A stretch of 64,000 bases of DNA from positions 1-64,000 of the forward strand of contig NZ_JAUPED010000002.1 of the NCBI RefSeq assembly GCF_030552475.1, in the 5' to 3' direction. A program made the translations under genes and the position numbers. Below the pieces are notes generated by a model, which worked only from the letters and a program-made list of their open reading frames with translations, made no database searches and was not told where the DNA came from. Each line of letters begins with the position of its first letter. The stretch's first letter is position 1. Positions 1-7,862 of the stretch are shown piece after piece. Source of the stretch: Mariniflexile sp. AS56 (GTDB taxonomy: Bacteria > Bacteroidota > Bacteroidia > Flavobacteriales > Flavobacteriaceae).

Positions 1-12
1 AAATTAATAAAT

Positions 13-48
13 AAAAAAATCTCAGATTAAAATTTAACCTGAGATTTT
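13..48 (-). terminator. Rho-independent-type terminator of the DUF4231-like gene
   Basis: A perfect 10-bp inverted repeat (16-25 with 39-48, 13-nt loop) is followed on the minus strand by a run of seven T residues. It overlaps the stop codon of the minus-strand gene that ends at 47, so it most likely ends that transcript. Confidence 0.6.
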
Positions 49-322
49 AAAACTTACACAGTTTATGAGATACTGCCTCTTTAAATAAAAAGAGTGTATT
101 AATACTTGTTAGTATGGTAATGAAAATTCCAAGAAGACCTGTAATTATAGATATTAATTCAGAGTCTGATTGAATTTGTCCAACTAAAAAAGGAATAGAA
201 GCTGAAAATACGATTACTAGTATTTGAGTCTGTAAATAATAATTTTTGTTTATTTTTGATTTATGACCATACCAATTGATTTGGTCGTCAACTCTTTCTG
301 ATATGTATTGTTCTTCATTCAT
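47..322 (-). CDS. Small DUF4231/SLATT-like membrane protein, probably shortened
   Basis: The 91-residue product starts with an N-terminal segment of the form ERVDDQINWYGHKSKINKNYY, followed by two hydrophobic helices (about residues 30-50 and 57-79). This resembles the DUF4231/SLATT two-helix membrane proteins, which usually continue for 30-50 residues after LFKFQE. Here the product stops soon after LFLFKE, so the C-terminus is either lost or diverged. SLATT-type proteins have been proposed as pore-forming effectors or sensors, but no partner gene is visible. Its immediate downstream neighbourhood is outside the window. The family call is moderate and the function is unknown. Confidence 0.55.
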   Translation of the reverse strand: MNEEQYISERVDDQINWYGHKSKINKNYYLQTQILVIVFSASIPFLVGQIQSDSELISIITGLLGIFITILTSINTLFLFKEAVSHKLCKF

Positions 323-709
323 AATGACTGATAATTATTCGATATCCACAATGGCGTATATTCCTATTTTAAAAGAATTCTAGATTTGTAAGACTCCAAT
401 AGTTTGATCTTAATATTTAAAAATAGAGGTAAGTCTAGCCTTAAGTTTAATTAAAAATTTGAATGATATTAATTCAATCATAGAAAAAAATAAGAAAGAG
501 AGTATCTTAAATTACAATGATAAAAATTCTTTAGGGAAGAATTGGGTTCTTTGAATAATGGAATATAAATATAAGAAAAATATTTTTAAGATTACCTTGG
601 TAAATAATTATAATATGTTGCTTTGCAAAACAATTTATTAATAAAGAATCTAAGCGTTTGATGTGTAAAAAAGATAAAAATAAAATAACTTAAAATTATC
701 AATACATTT
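323..709. other. Gene-free AT-rich stretch
   Basis: No convincing coding frame, RNA gene or repeat is seen. The stretch separates the leftward gene starting at 322 from the rightward Rrf2-type gene, so it should hold the promoter of the former. The promoter of the latter begins near 710 and is described separately. Confidence 0.5.
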
Positions 710-754
710 AATTAAGATAAATTTGTCCTAATTAAAAAAAAATTTATACATTTG
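710..754 (+). promoter_or_regulatory. Promoter of the Rrf2-type regulator with palindromic operator
   Basis: The near-palindrome AATTAAGA-N8-TCCTAATT lies at 710-733 (one mismatch between arms). It covers a -33 element TTTG (722-725). A Bacteroidota -7 element TACATTTG is at 747-754, 21 bp downstream. An operator on the -33 element suggests autorepression by the gene it precedes. Related palindromes occur before ric (1227-1250) and nirK (5762-5785). Confidence 0.6.
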
Positions 755-774
755 TTTTAAATTAAGTGATTATT

Positions 775-1209
775 ATGTTTTCAAAAGCTTGTGAGTATGG
801 TATTAAAGCGTGTATTTTCATTGCGATAAATTCGTATGAAGGGAAGCGGGTGAGTCCTAAAGAAATAGCAGAAGAAATTAATTCTCCACATGCATTTACA
901 GCTAAAATTTTGCAAGCCTTGGTGAGGCAACGTGTGATTGATTCTGTTAAAGGGGCATATGGAGGTTTCGAAGTTAGTAAAAATGAAATTCAACATATTA
1001 AACTTGCTCAAATTGTAAAAGCTATTGATGGTGATCGTATTTATAACGGTTGTGGTTTGGGGCTAGAAAAATGTGATGAAAAACACCCATGTCCTGTGCA
1101 CGATAAGTTTAAAGGTGTGCGGGATGAACTAAAACAAATGCTGGAAAACACGAGTTTAGAAGAACTTGCTCTAAATATAAAATCGGGATCAGCATTTTTG
1201 AAACTCTAA
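775..1209 (+). CDS. Rrf2-family transcriptional regulator, NsrR-like
   Basis: The 144-residue protein has an N-terminal winged helix (about residues 1-65). A cysteine cluster follows at C93, C100 and C106 (C-x6-C-x5-C), where NsrR and IscR carry a [Fe-S] cluster. The neighbours are ric, a hemerythrin protein and nirK, and the shared palindromes make an NO-sensing, NsrR-type role likely. The reading frame is open from a GTG at 766, but the ATG at 775 gives the usual family N-terminus MFSKACEYGI and is preferred. The upstream promoter carries its probable own operator. Exact ligand specificity (NO versus Fe-S status) cannot be told from sequence. Confidence 0.85.
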   Translation: MFSKACEYGIKACIFIAINSYEGKRVSPKEIAEEINSPHAFTAKILQALVRQRVIDSVKGAYGGFEVSKNEIQHIKLAQIVKAIDGDRIYNGCGLGLEKCDEKHPCPVHDKFKGVRDELKQMLENTSLEELALNIKSGSAFLKL

Positions 1210-1226
1210 AAAAAATTTGAATATAA

Positions 1227-1250
1227 ATAGGATAAGTTTATCCGAATTAA
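1227..1250 (+). promoter_or_regulatory. Probable Rrf2 operator in front of ric
   Basis: The palindrome GGATAA-GT-TTATCC (1230-1243) followed by GAATTAAAAAAA aligns with the operator at 710-733; both share GATAA-n-TTT-n-TCC-n-AATTAAAAAAA. It sits 12-35 bp before the preferred ric start at 1262, in the expected promoter zone. No clear TAnnTTTG was found here. Confidence 0.45.
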
Positions 1251-1261
1251 AAAAAAACGTT

Positions 1262-1993
1262 ATGGAAACAGTACAAAAAGAATCACAAAAACAAATAGGG
1301 CAGTTTGTAACAGACGATTTTAGAACGGCAGCGGTATTTAGTAATTTCGGGATTGATTTTTGCTGCAAAGGCCATAGAACAGTTGAAGAGGTTTGCGAGA
1401 AAAAAGGAATTGATGCCAATGATTTATTAGATAAACTTCAAGCCATTTTAAGCTCTAAAACAGGCGAAACCATTGACTATAAATCCTGGCCATTAGATTT
1501 ATTGGCAGAGTATATTGAAAAAAAACATCACCGATATGTGGAAGAAAAAATTCCTGTGCTACGTCAGTTTTTAGATAAGTTATGTAAAGTTCATGGTGAT
1601 CGACATCCAGAATTATTTAAAATCAATGAACTTTTTTCTACTTCTGCTGGAGAATTAGCGAGCCATATGAAAAAGGAAGAATTGATCCTTTTTCCATTTG
1701 TAAAAAGAATGGTGAAAGCAAAATTAGAGGCAGGTGCTATTCAATCACCACAATTTGGAACGGTTGAAAACCCCATTGCCATGATGATGCATGAACATGA
1801 TACGGAAGGAGAACGCTTCAGACACATAGCCGAGTTAACAAACAATTACAATCCGCCTGCTGATGCATGTAATACTTATAAAGTAACTTTCGCTATGTTA
1901 AATGAATTTGAAAAGGATTTGCATTTACACATTCACTTAGAGAATAATATTTTATTCCCTGAAGCTATTAAACTAGAACAGCAATTTAATTAA
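1262..1993 (+). CDS. ric: Iron-sulfur cluster repair di-iron protein Ric (ScdA/YtfE)
   Basis: The 243-residue protein has an N-terminal ScdA_N domain with the motif FRTAAVFSNFGIDFCC and a C-terminal hemerythrin (HHE) four-helix domain. Di-iron ligand motifs include HHRYVEE, HMKKEE, HEHDTE and HIHLEN. Ric repairs Fe-S and other iron centres damaged by nitric or oxidative stress in the cytoplasm. The frame opens upstream at a TTG (1217), but this would place the palindrome 1230-1243 inside the gene. The ATG at 1262 gives the normal length and is chosen. It lies 52 bp after the Rrf2-type gene and is probably controlled by it. Confidence 0.92.
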   Translation: METVQKESQKQIGQFVTDDFRTAAVFSNFGIDFCCKGHRTVEEVCEKKGIDANDLLDKLQAILSSKTGETIDYKSWPLDLLAEYIEKKHHRYVEEKIPVLRQFLDKLCKVHGDRHPELFKINELFSTSAGELASHMKKEELILFPFVKRMVKAKLEAGAIQSPQFGTVENPIAMMMHEHDTEGERFRHIAELTNNYNPPADACNTYKVTFAMLNEFEKDLHLHIHLENNILFPEAIKLEQQFN

Positions 1994-2020
1994 TAGCACA
2001 GAACATATCTCTGTTAGTTA

Positions 2021-2311
2021 TTGAATAAATTCCGGAAGATTGCTTTTGTGTTTTCCGGATTTTTATTTGCCCTAATACTACAGAACAATTCAATAAAACA
2101 TACAAAAACTTTGGTTTTTGGGAGCTACATATTTGTTTTAGGTTTTATATTAACAGAACTTATTTTGTTTATTTATGGTATTTTGTTTTACTTGGGGAAA
2201 GGGCTGTTACCAAACTTCTATTTTATATTATTTCTATGCAGTATATTCTTGCCTTTGGGTATTTCTAGCTTTATTTTCACCATTTTAAACACTAAAAAAT
2301 ATGTCACATAA
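2021..2311 (+). CDS. Small integral membrane protein of unknown function
   Basis: The 96-residue, very hydrophobic product has about three predicted membrane helices (near residues 5-20, 30-57 and 66-88). The only in-frame start that gives this full length is TTG at 2021, so the start is uncertain. It lies 27 bp after ric and its end overlaps the next gene by 11 bp, which suggests translational coupling within a ric-hemerythrin operon. No family was recognised. A membrane partner for NO-stress proteins is only a guess from position. Confidence 0.55.
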   Translation: MNKFRKIAFVFSGFLFALILQNNSIKHTKTLVFGSYIFVLGFILTELILFIYGILFYLGKGLLPNFYFILFLCSIFLPLGISSFIFTILNTKKYVT

Positions 2312-2759
2312 ACCACTTAAACGCCACAAGGCATTACAACCTTTAAGTAGAGAGCATCACCACGGATTATTATTGTCTTGGAAAATTAGAGCAGGTTTTA
2401 GTAAAAATATAGAGCCAGAACGAATAAAAAAGTATGCCGATTGGTTTTTTAAAACTCATTTAATACCACACTTTGAATTGGAAGAACGTTATGTTTTTTC
2501 TGTTTTAGAACCCGATAATGAGTTGGTTAAAAAAGCACTGGCAGAACATAGGCTTTTAGAACGTTTATTTGCTAATGATGATTTACCACTGGCATTAAGT
2601 AAAATTGAAGAAGCATTGGTTAAACACATTCGTTTTGAAGAACGGGTACTATTTCCTGAAATACAACAAGTAGCTACCGAAGTAGAATTACTAGCCATAG
2701 AAAAAATTCATCAAGAATCTGGTTTTGTAGATAATCTTGATGATGAATTTTGGAAATAA
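2301..2759 (+). CDS. Hemerythrin HHE cation-binding domain protein
   Basis: The 152-residue protein is a single hemerythrin-like four-helix bundle. Likely di-iron ligands are in REHHHGLLL, HFELEE, AEHRLLE and KHIRFEERVLFPE. Such proteins bind O2 or NO or act in iron handling and nitrosative stress defence in the cytoplasm. The gene overlaps the preceding small membrane protein by 11 bp and follows ric, so all three are probably co-transcribed. It converges on the SCO gene with only 9 bp between stop codons. Confidence 0.85.
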   Translation: MSHKPLKRHKALQPLSREHHHGLLLSWKIRAGFSKNIEPERIKKYADWFFKTHLIPHFELEERYVFSVLEPDNELVKKALAEHRLLERLFANDDLPLALSKIEEALVKHIRFEERVLFPEIQQVATEVELLAIEKIHQESGFVDNLDDEFWK

Positions 2760-2768
2760 TTACTCTTT

Positions 2769-3482
2769 TTATGGTGTGATTTTTATAATCGTTTCAATGG
2801 TTTCTTTATTATCAACTCCCAAACCTTCTTGTTGGTGTATTAACTCGCCTTGGGTATTAAATACCGATATGATGTTGGAATGTGAAAAATCTATAGGTGA
2901 AATTTCTTTATATTTTACCGATAATACATTAGCAAACTCCCTAACACCACTCACAGAACCTTGTAAGAATGTCCATTGGTTGTTCTGCATACCATTTTCT
3001 TTTGCAAAAGCTTTTAGTTTTTCTGGAGTATCGGTTTCAGGATCTATACTCACTAATACAAACTGAATATTTTTTATTTTTTCATCAGGAATTGTGGATT
3101 CAATATAGCGCATATCTGCTGCCAAACGAGGACATGCTGCTTTACACGAAGTATATATCATAACCATCACTAATGTTTTACCTTTTAAATCTTTTAGCTG
3201 AATAGTTTTACCTTCTTCAGTATTCCATTTTGATGTTAAATTGAATATAGATTCTTCAGAAATAACTCCTGATTCTAAAGTTTTCGGACTATTGGCAACA
3301 AGTACCAAGTCCATGTTACAAATTTTGCAACTGCCTGTTTCATTATATGTTTTTTCACCTTCACACTTCATGGGGCATTGATATGCTTGGGCTAAATCAC
3401 TTGTTGTTTTTTTATCAGATCTACAACTTAAAACATTAGTGATTGTTATTAATATGATTACTATATATCTTGAAATTTTCAT
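2769..3482 (-). CDS. SCO1/SenC/PrrC-family copper chaperone lipoprotein with N-terminal HMBD
   Basis: The 237-residue protein begins with a lipoprotein signal ending in NVLSC (C20). A heavy-metal-binding domain follows (YQCPMK ... CKICNMDLV, about residues 35-60). The rest is a thioredoxin-fold SCO domain with the copper motif TSCKAACP (C113, C117) and a downstream His in DFSHSN. SCO proteins deliver copper to oxidases and other cuproenzymes in the periplasm. It is third in the nirK-nirV operon, 5 bp after nirV, so copper loading of NirK or the cbb3 oxidase is likely. A longer frame to 3515 would overlap nirV and lacks a proper signal; the ATG at 3482 is preferred. Confidence 0.88.
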   Translation of the reverse strand: MKISRYIVIILITITNVLSCRSDKKTTSDLAQAYQCPMKCEGEKTYNETGSCKICNMDLVLVANSPKTLESGVISEESIFNLTSKWNTEEGKTIQLKDLKGKTLVMVMIYTSCKAACPRLAADMRYIESTIPDEKIKNIQFVLVSIDPETDTPEKLKAFAKENGMQNNQWTFLQGSVSGVREFANVLSVKYKEISPIDFSHSNIISVFNTQGELIHQQEGLGVDNKETIETIIKITP

Positions 3483-3487
3483 AATTT

Positions 3488-4261
3488 TTATTTTGTTGGA
3501 ATGTCTTTTACACATCGAAACCCTAAATTTTTCATTGAGTATTTTGCTTTTAAACTGCCACGAATGGCGTATCGCATAAAGGCGGCATAATTCATTAAAT
3601 CGGTAGCGTTAACGGCGGCACTTGCACAGAATAAATTACTGTCTTTATCTACATCTTTTCTCGATTCTCCTGTTATTAAAACCGAATTAAAATCTAAAGT
3701 CCATTCCCAAACCAAACCATGTAAATCATGTACGCCCCAAATGTTTTTTTGATTTTCTCCAATCTTATTTTCGTTAGATCGTGGCGCTTCATACCAAGCT
3801 AAAATTTGTTTGTTGTATGAAGATTTAACTCGGGCATCTTTTGTGGTTTCATCAGCCATGGCTACATATTCCCATTCATCAATGGTTGGTAAACGTTTTC
3901 CTTGGCATTCACAATAGTCTTTGGCCGCAAACCAAGATATATAAGTTACTGGGCTATCTGGTTTTTCTGAATCCTTTAGTTCTAGATCGTTTTCCCAATT
4001 AGTGAGATAGCTCTTATCAACAAATAATTTGATGACTTTAGATTTTTGCCATTTAGGATATTGCTTTATAAAATTCGCATAGTCGGCATTGGTAACAGGA
4101 AAGACGTCCATTTCAAAATTTTTAACTTCAACAACGGAAGAATCGCGCCCGTAAAGTGGAATGTAACGGCTTCCTTTAATAGAAACCATGCCTTTAGTCT
4201 GTGCAAAAAGTAAGGGTTGAATTATTAATGTCAACAACAGAATAAAGGCTTTATTTTTCAT
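3488..4261 (-). CDS. nirV: NirV-like formylglycine-generating-enzyme (SUMF1) family protein
   Basis: The 257-residue protein has a signal peptide ending near FAQ (residues 1-20), so it is exported. It then carries an FGE-sulfatase fold, shown by FEMDVFPVTNADYANF, PVTYISWFAAKDYC, GKRLPTIDEWEYVAM, HDLHGLVWEWT and GFRCVKD. NirV proteins of this fold are encoded next to nirK in many denitrifiers; their biochemical role is not settled. The gene lies 5 bp after nirK and 5 bp before the SCO gene, a tight operon. The name rests on the family plus its position beside nirK. Confidence 0.85.
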   Translation of the reverse strand: MKNKAFILLLTLIIQPLLFAQTKGMVSIKGSRYIPLYGRDSSVVEVKNFEMDVFPVTNADYANFIKQYPKWQKSKVIKLFVDKSYLTNWENDLELKDSEKPDSPVTYISWFAAKDYCECQGKRLPTIDEWEYVAMADETTKDARVKSSYNKQILAWYEAPRSNENKIGENQKNIWGVHDLHGLVWEWTLDFNSVLITGESRKDVDKDSNLFCASAAVNATDLMNYAAFMRYAIRGSLKAKYSMKNLGFRCVKDIPTK

Positions 4262-4266
4262 TATAA

Positions 4267-5715
4267 TTATTTTCTGTTTTTCACTTTTTCTACCATGGCT
4301 TTAGTAATAACTTTTTTGGAATTGCCCCAACTATTGTATACATAGGTTAATACGTTGGCAATTTCATCTGGAGATAACATTTGGCGTGTCATTACACTAT
4401 TATATTTTTGCCCATTCACTGTAATTTCACCAGTTAACCCGTGAAGCACAACACCAATTGCCCTATCCACATCCGCATTTAAATAATCTGATTTAGCTAG
4501 TGGAGGAAATGCGTTAGGTATGCCTTGACCTTCGGCTTGGTGGCATGCAAAACAGGTTTGCATGTAAGCTTGTTTTCCGAATTCCATTTGTTCTTCGAAC
4601 GATTTAGCAGGGATTTCTGAAGCAATAATTTCACCAGTTGTTGGCATGGATTGTATACCAGGACCTTCAGGTAAATAAATGTCATCACGAATTTCACCAG
4701 AGTAAATTTTCTTATCTTTTTCACCTTCTACTTTCAACATACCTAAAGCCCCTTTATTAAAAGCTCTAAAAATAGAGTGGTCTACTAAAATAAAGGTGCC
4801 AGGTACATCGACACGAAACTCTATCATGGCAGCGCCACCAGCTGGGATTAATGTTGTTTGTACATTCTCGTTTATCAAATGGCCACCTTCAATATGTACT
4901 CTATCAAATATTTCACCAATAACGTGGAAAGATGATACTAATCCTGGCCCACCATTACCAACAAAAAGTCTAACGGTTTCTCCTACTTTAGCGGTCATGG
5001 CATTATCGCCCGTAAGTGCGCCTACTTTTCCGTTAAATACAACGTAGTCGGCTTTTTCATCCACTGCTTTTTGCATATCAAAAGGTTGTAAACCACGTTC
5101 GCCGTTTGCACCTTTGGTATAAAAATCACCTTGCATAATATAATATTCTTTATCAACTACTGGTAGTCCGCCTTCTGGTTCTACTAAAATTAAACCATAC
5201 ATACCATTAGCAATATGCATCCCTACTGGAGCGGTAGCGCAGTGATATACATACAATCCAGGGTTTAAGGTTTTAAATGAAAATACTTTTTCGTGACCAG
5301 GCGCTACAAACGATGATTCTGCGCCTCCACCAGGGCCAGTTACTGCGTGTAAATCGATATTATGCGGCAATTTGTTATTTGGATGGTTTTGTAAATGAAA
5401 TTCAACTTCATCTCCCACACGAGTTCTAATAAAACTACCCGGAACGGTGCCTCCAAATGTCCAATACATGTATTTTACACCATCGGTTATTTCACCTTCT
5501 TTTTCTAGAATTTCCATCTTAACCACAAGCTTTTTAGCTTTTCTCTTTCCCACCGGTGTTGGTACATTAGGAGGTGATGTTAATTCTGCAAGCATTTCTC
5601 TGTTTACAGGAATGTCTACAGCGTTAGCGTAACCTGTTTCTTTTTTGTCGAAGCAAGATGTTAAAAGTAGCATGGTAGCTATTGAAAACCCAAGTATTAA
5701 ATGTGGCTTTTTCAT
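4267..5715 (-). CDS. nirK: Copper nitrite reductase NirK, lipoprotein, with fused C-terminal cytochrome c
   Basis: The 482-residue protein reduces nitrite to nitric oxide in the periplasm or at a membrane surface. It starts with a lipoprotein signal (LLLTSC, C21). Two cupredoxin domains follow. Apparent type-1 copper ligands are H118, C159, H167 and M172; type-2 ligands are H123, H158 and H313; catalytic D121 and H264 are also present. A cytochrome c domain is fused at the C-terminus (CFACH, C388/C391/H392, possible axial M442). The fused haem probably feeds electrons directly to the type-1 site, as in other three-domain NirKs. The divergent promoter has a CRP/FNR-type box and an Rrf2-type palindrome. 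No nitric oxide reductase gene is in the window. Confidence 0.95.
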   Translation of the reverse strand: MKKPHLILGFSIATMLLLTSCFDKKETGYANAVDIPVNREMLAELTSPPNVPTPVGKRKAKKLVVKMEILEKEGEITDGVKYMYWTFGGTVPGSFIRTRVGDEVEFHLQNHPNNKLPHNIDLHAVTGPGGGAESSFVAPGHEKVFSFKTLNPGLYVYHCATAPVGMHIANGMYGLILVEPEGGLPVVDKEYYIMQGDFYTKGANGERGLQPFDMQKAVDEKADYVVFNGKVGALTGDNAMTAKVGETVRLFVGNGGPGLVSSFHVIGEIFDRVHIEGGHLINENVQTTLIPAGGAAMIEFRVDVPGTFILVDHSIFRAFNKGALGMLKVEGEKDKKIYSGEIRDDIYLPEGPGIQSMPTTGEIIASEIPAKSFEEQMEFGKQAYMQTCFACHQAEGQGIPNAFPPLAKSDYLNADVDRAIGVVLHGLTGEITVNGQKYNSVMTRQMLSPDEIANVLTYVYNSWGNSKKVITKAMVEKVKNRK

Positions 5716-5761
5716 TTTTTAATGGTTTAAGTGATATTAATTGGTTTATTCTGGAATACTT

Positions 5762-5785
5762 AATTAAGATGATTTTGTCTTAATT
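5762..5785 (-). promoter_or_regulatory. Perfect palindromic operator (Rrf2-type) in the nirK leader
   Basis: AATTAAGA-N8-TCTTAATT is a perfect 8+8 inverted repeat and the best match to the site at 710-733 before the Rrf2-type gene. It lies just downstream of the minus-strand -7 element of nirK (5793-5800), around the expected transcription start. Binding there should block transcription. Confidence 0.6.
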
Positions 5786-5792
5786 GTAGATT

Positions 5793-5835
5793 CAAAAGTA
5801 AAACCTATATATAAATTATAATATGATATTTATCA
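5793..5835 (-). promoter_or_regulatory. nirK promoter: CRP/FNR-type box plus -7 element
   Basis: TGAT-ATTT-ATCA (5824-5835) lies exactly 23 bp from the minus-strand -7 element TACTTTTG (5793-5800). This places the box centre near -42, the position of a class II activator site. The predicted leader before the nirK start at 5715 is about 70 nt and holds the Rrf2-type operator. Confidence 0.65.
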
Positions 5836-5947
5836 GATTTCATAAAATGTTTCAATAAAGCTAAAACTAAATGAATGTGTGAAATTGTAGTGTTTGTGTT
5901 TTTTATTAGAGTATTATACAAAGGAATGAATGCATGTAAATGCTACA
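5836..5947. other. Central part of the nirK / 6034 divergent intergenic region
   Basis: This is the middle of a 318-bp divergent spacer. No coding frame or further palindrome is seen between the two CRP/FNR-type boxes, which face opposite directions. Confidence 0.5.
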
Positions 5948-5990
5948 TGATAATTATCATATTTTCAAATAATTGATGTCAGTACATTTG
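5948..5990 (+). promoter_or_regulatory. CRP/FNR-type box and -7 element for the gene at 6034
   Basis: TGAT-AATT-ATCA (5948-5959, inside a perfect 14-bp palindrome) is followed after exactly 23 bp by the -7 element TACATTTG (5983-5990). The predicted transcription start is near 5996, about 38 nt before the ATG at 6034. Confidence 0.65.
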
Positions 5991-6033
5991 GCAATAAATT
6001 ATATAGAGATTTAATAATTAGTTATTTAAGTTT

Positions 6034-7854
6034 ATGAAAAACACACATTCCTTCCATGTTCCTGTTATGGGAATTGGATTTACTATAGACACCCCATTAA
6101 AGATTGCGCAATATGGTATAGATTCGGTTATTTCTTTAGTTGACGATATTCTATTAGAGAAACTTAGAAAAATGTATAGTGATAAATTTGAACTACCCTA
6201 TAATGAAATCACTGATAAAATGGAAGATTTTAGAGCCAAAAGAATTACATCTTATTTGAATTTAATAAGTGATTTGGTCGAAAAAAAAATCCAAAATTTA
6301 AAAAATGTTTCCATTGAAAAAAGCGCCGAAATTAAAAAGTATATAGCCATGCTTCCAGATGGCTCTACTTTAAAAGCCGAGTTCAATAAACTCACGGGAA
6401 GTAATTCTGATATATTAGAACTTAAAAGTTGGGCAAACAAAAATTTAAGCATGGGGCATATTGATGTCAACATTATGACCAAGGTTGATAAGGATAATTA
6501 TAAAAAAGATGTTAAACTACCAGTAGAATATAATGATGCTCACGCGGCATTAAGAGGTTTTGCTCAAAGTAAACTAAAATCGTCAGTAATACTTTCCGCA
6601 GGTATGAATCCTCGTTTGTATGCTTACATGAGTCAGTTTGAAGATTTTTATCCAGATGCAGATGGTAATTTTAACAAGAAAATTATTTTAAAGGTTAGCG
6701 ATTTTAGATCAGCATTAATTCAAGGTAAGTTTCTAGCAAAAAAAGGGTTGTGGGTTTCAGAATATAGAATTGAATCTGGACTTAATTGTGGAGGCCATGC
6801 TTTTGCTACTGATGGGTATCTTCTAGGTCCGGTTTTACAAGAATTTAAAGAAAAACGTGAAGAGCTAAGAGCGTCTATCCAAGTAATTTTAAATCAGGAA
6901 TTAGAGCATCAAAATCGTATGGTCGTGAAAGATTCTTTACCTATAAAAATTACGGCACAAGGAGGCGTGGGAACAAGTGAAGAGCATGAATTTTTACTTG
7001 ACTATTACCAACTAGATGCTATTGGTTGGGGAACTCCTTTTCTGTTAGTACCAGAGGCTACCACGGTAGATAATTTAACTTTAAGTAAACTGGTGCAAGC
7101 AAAAGAAGCAGATTTGTATTTAAGTGATATTTCTCCTTTAGGCGTGCCATTCAATAACCTTCGAGATAATACTAAAGATGCTGAAAAAGAGCGATTAATT
7201 AACAAGGGAAGACCAGGGAGTTCATGCCCTAAAAAGTTTGTTGCGTTAAATAAAGAGTTTAAAGCAACGGGCGTTTGCACAGCATCTAGAGAGTATCAGC
7301 ATCATAAAATAAAAGAGTTAGATGTCCAAAATTTAACCTCGAGTGAGTATAGCAGTAAGTTTAATAAAATCGTTGAGAAATCGTGTACCTGTGTGGGACT
7401 TGGTACTTCGGCTTTATTAGCATATAATTTAGATACTAAGGTTGAAGGAACGGGTGTTTCCATATGCCCAGGACCCAACATGGCATACTATTCTAAAATT
7501 ATGAGTTTGAAAAACATGACCGATCATATTTATGGCAGAGATAATATGGTAACCAGAACTGATCGCCCAAATTTGTTCATTAAAGAATTAAACATTTATA
7601 TCGATTATCTAAACACGAAACTAGACGAGCTTAAAGATTCCATGAACAAAAAGGAAGAAAAGTATTTATTGACTTTTACTATGAACATGAAGGAAGGTGT
7701 TCAATATTATCAAAGTCTTTTTAATGAATTGACTGATGTATTCAAAAGTGCCAAAGAAGATGTTTTAAATGAGTTAGATAAATGTACACTAACACTACAG
7801 CAAATTCATTTAAAAATTGAAGCTAAATCAAAAAATCAACTAACGTTTAACTAA
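6034..7854 (+). CDS. Unrecognised 606-residue protein with TIM-barrel-like motifs and conserved-looking cysteines
   Basis: No named family was recognised. The N-terminus (GIGFTIDTPLKIAQYGID) and central segments KITAQGGVGTSEEHEF (about 305-320) and DAIGWGTPFLLVPEAT (328-343) recall the phosphate-binding loops of FMN-dependent TIM barrels of the IMPDH or nitronate monooxygenase type. Seven cysteines are present: C252 (LNCGGHAF), C398, C415, C451 and C453 (KSCTCVGL), C478 (SICPGPNMAYY) and C584. The clustering suggests metal or Fe-S binding. No signal peptide or membrane helix is seen, so it is probably cytoplasmic. The promoter has a CRP/FNR-type box, and the gene sits between nirK and the cbb3 genes, so a microaerobic or anaerobic role is likely. 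A hairpin without a U-tract follows the stop (7863-7898). Confidence 0.8.
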   Translation: MKNTHSFHVPVMGIGFTIDTPLKIAQYGIDSVISLVDDILLEKLRKMYSDKFELPYNEITDKMEDFRAKRITSYLNLISDLVEKKIQNLKNVSIEKSAEIKKYIAMLPDGSTLKAEFNKLTGSNSDILELKSWANKNLSMGHIDVNIMTKVDKDNYKKDVKLPVEYNDAHAALRGFAQSKLKSSVILSAGMNPRLYAYMSQFEDFYPDADGNFNKKIILKVSDFRSALIQGKFLAKKGLWVSEYRIESGLNCGGHAFATDGYLLGPVLQEFKEKREELRASIQVILNQELEHQNRMVVKDSLPIKITAQGGVGTSEEHEFLLDYYQLDAIGWGTPFLLVPEATTVDNLTLSKLVQAKEADLYLSDISPLGVPFNNLRDNTKDAEKERLINKGRPGSSCPKKFVALNKEFKATGVCTASREYQHHKIKELDVQNLTSSEYSSKFNKIVEKSCTCVGLGTSALLAYNLDTKVEGTGVSICPGPNMAYYSKIMSLKNMTDHIYGRDNMVTRTDRPNLFIKELNIYIDYLNTKLDELKDSMNKKEEKYLLTFTMNMKEGVQYYQSLFNELTDVFKSAKEDVLNELDKCTLTLQQIHLKIEAKSKNQLTFN

Positions 7855-7862
7855 AAATAAAT

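Noticed and set aside
340-356. TGATAATTATTC near 345 as another CRP/FNR-type box
   Set aside because: The second half-site does not match ATCA and no -7 element lies 23 bp away.
1217-1261. Upstream TTG start for ric
   Set aside because: It would add 15 residues not typical of the family and put the promoter palindrome inside the gene.
4497-4724. Small minus-strand frame inside nirK in another reading frame
   Set aside because: It is a shadow of nirK; codon pattern and motifs belong to the long frame.
6034-7854. First thought: anaerobic ribonucleotide reductase (NrdD), given the low-oxygen context
   Set aside because: Length is close, but no C-terminal glycyl-radical motif (RVxGY-type) or NrdD cysteine pattern is present; the glycine loops fit a TIM barrel better.
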